Program-made: the position numbers and the translations under genes | From: Planctomycetota bacterium | GTDB taxonomy: Bacteria; Planctomycetota; Phycisphaerae; WQYP01 | Assembly: GCA_021809365.1 (NCBI GenBank) | Contig: JAKBAC010000084.1 | Location: 1-14,414, forward strand | Direction of reading: 5' to 3' | Length of the DNA stretch: 14,414 nt | The notes under the pieces: model-generated | What the model was told of the DNA's origin: nothing | Databases searched by the model: none | The model's input: the letters and a program-made list of their open reading frames with translations, nothing else | Part shown: one piece after another, positions 14,222-14,414 of the stretch | Position numbering within the stretch: the stretch's first letter is position 1 | Layout of the letters: each line of letters begins with the position of its first letter

Positions 14222-14414
14222 TTACTGCACCATCGCGTTTTGCAGGTTGCTGACGGTAACAAAGCGGAATTGGCCTGCGGATTTCCTGGGCGAGTTGCTG
14301 TAATTCCTTGCGATCTCCATTGATGGAAATAACATCGATGTGCTGGTGTGGCGTGCGTAGTTTGGCAATCTGCGCGGGCAGATCGGACTGGGATAAAAAG
14401 ACCTTGGCGGTTAC
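14222..14414 (-). pseudogene. 3' end of a probable VWA-like gene with an apparent single-base frameshift
   Basis: From the right edge the minus-strand frame reads like real protein ('KVFLSQSDLPAQIAKLRTPH', then 'HIDVISINGDRKELQQLAQE') down to 14283. One extra base in the AAA run (14282-14284) moves the sensible reading into the next frame: 'SAGQFRFVTVSNLQNAMVQ', stop at 14222-14224. The joined C-terminus resembles the last strands of von Willebrand factor A-like domains ('I.VI...G....LQ.LA...GG.FRFV'). It could be a true mutation, a sequencing error or, less likely, programmed slippage. The rest of the gene lies outside the window. The 106-bp gap to fic holds no clear gene or strong terminator. 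Confidence 0.45.

Overview
The window looks like the chromosome of a Gram-negative bacterium. It carries an OprB-type outer-membrane porin, pdxJ and queG, at moderate G+C of somewhat over half by eye. I cannot fix the phylum. A planctomycete-like background is possible, given a VWA-like fragment, an OprB porin and dispersed palindromic repeats, but this is weak inference. No rRNA, tRNA, CRISPR array or transposase gene was seen.

Layout. Positions 1-864 (-) hold the N-terminal part of an OprB-like porin. After a divergent intergenic region with a perfect 17-bp palindrome comes an orphan 62-residue ORF (+). Next, on the minus strand, lies a compact two-gene type II restriction-modification system at 1386-3139. 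Both proteins match EcoRV and M.EcoRV closely, so the predicted target is GATATC. The genes overlap by GTGA and sit behind a leader full of alternative hairpins. Further upstream on the same strand are phrB (CPD photolyase), a palindromic repeat cluster, queG (epoxyqueuosine reductase), a small one-helix membrane protein, and an MsbA-like ABC exporter that fuses its membrane and ATPase domains (6495-8498).

From 8700 the plus strand carries pdxJ, dapA and a DoxX-family membrane protein. A flavocytochrome (ferric-reductase-like) gene converges on them from the minus strand (11005-12579). Divergent from it is a Fic AMP-transferase with an N-terminal inhibitory helix and a C-terminal winged helix. 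Its promoter carries several copies of a TGCGGT element, one lying between the -35 and -10. The right edge holds the 3' end of a probable VWA-like gene (-) with an apparent single-base frameshift.

The most interesting material: (i) the EcoRV-like system, whose catalytic and base-recognition loops are preserved while its methyltransferase has Cys in place of the second Gly of the FxGxG motif; (ii) a REP-like palindromic repeat family, with a 31-bp stretch identical between 4757-4787 and 12766-12796 in opposite orientation; (iii) a 20-bp motif, GCCTGTCC-N3-TAATC(G/T)C, in three intergenic regions that each separate a minus-strand gene from a plus-strand reading frame; (iv) the operator-rich fic promoter, which suggests autoregulation by the Fic protein's own winged helix. 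Repeat sequence also adds spurious in-frame N-terminal extensions to phrB and the reductase, so the starts given here are internal to the longest ORFs.
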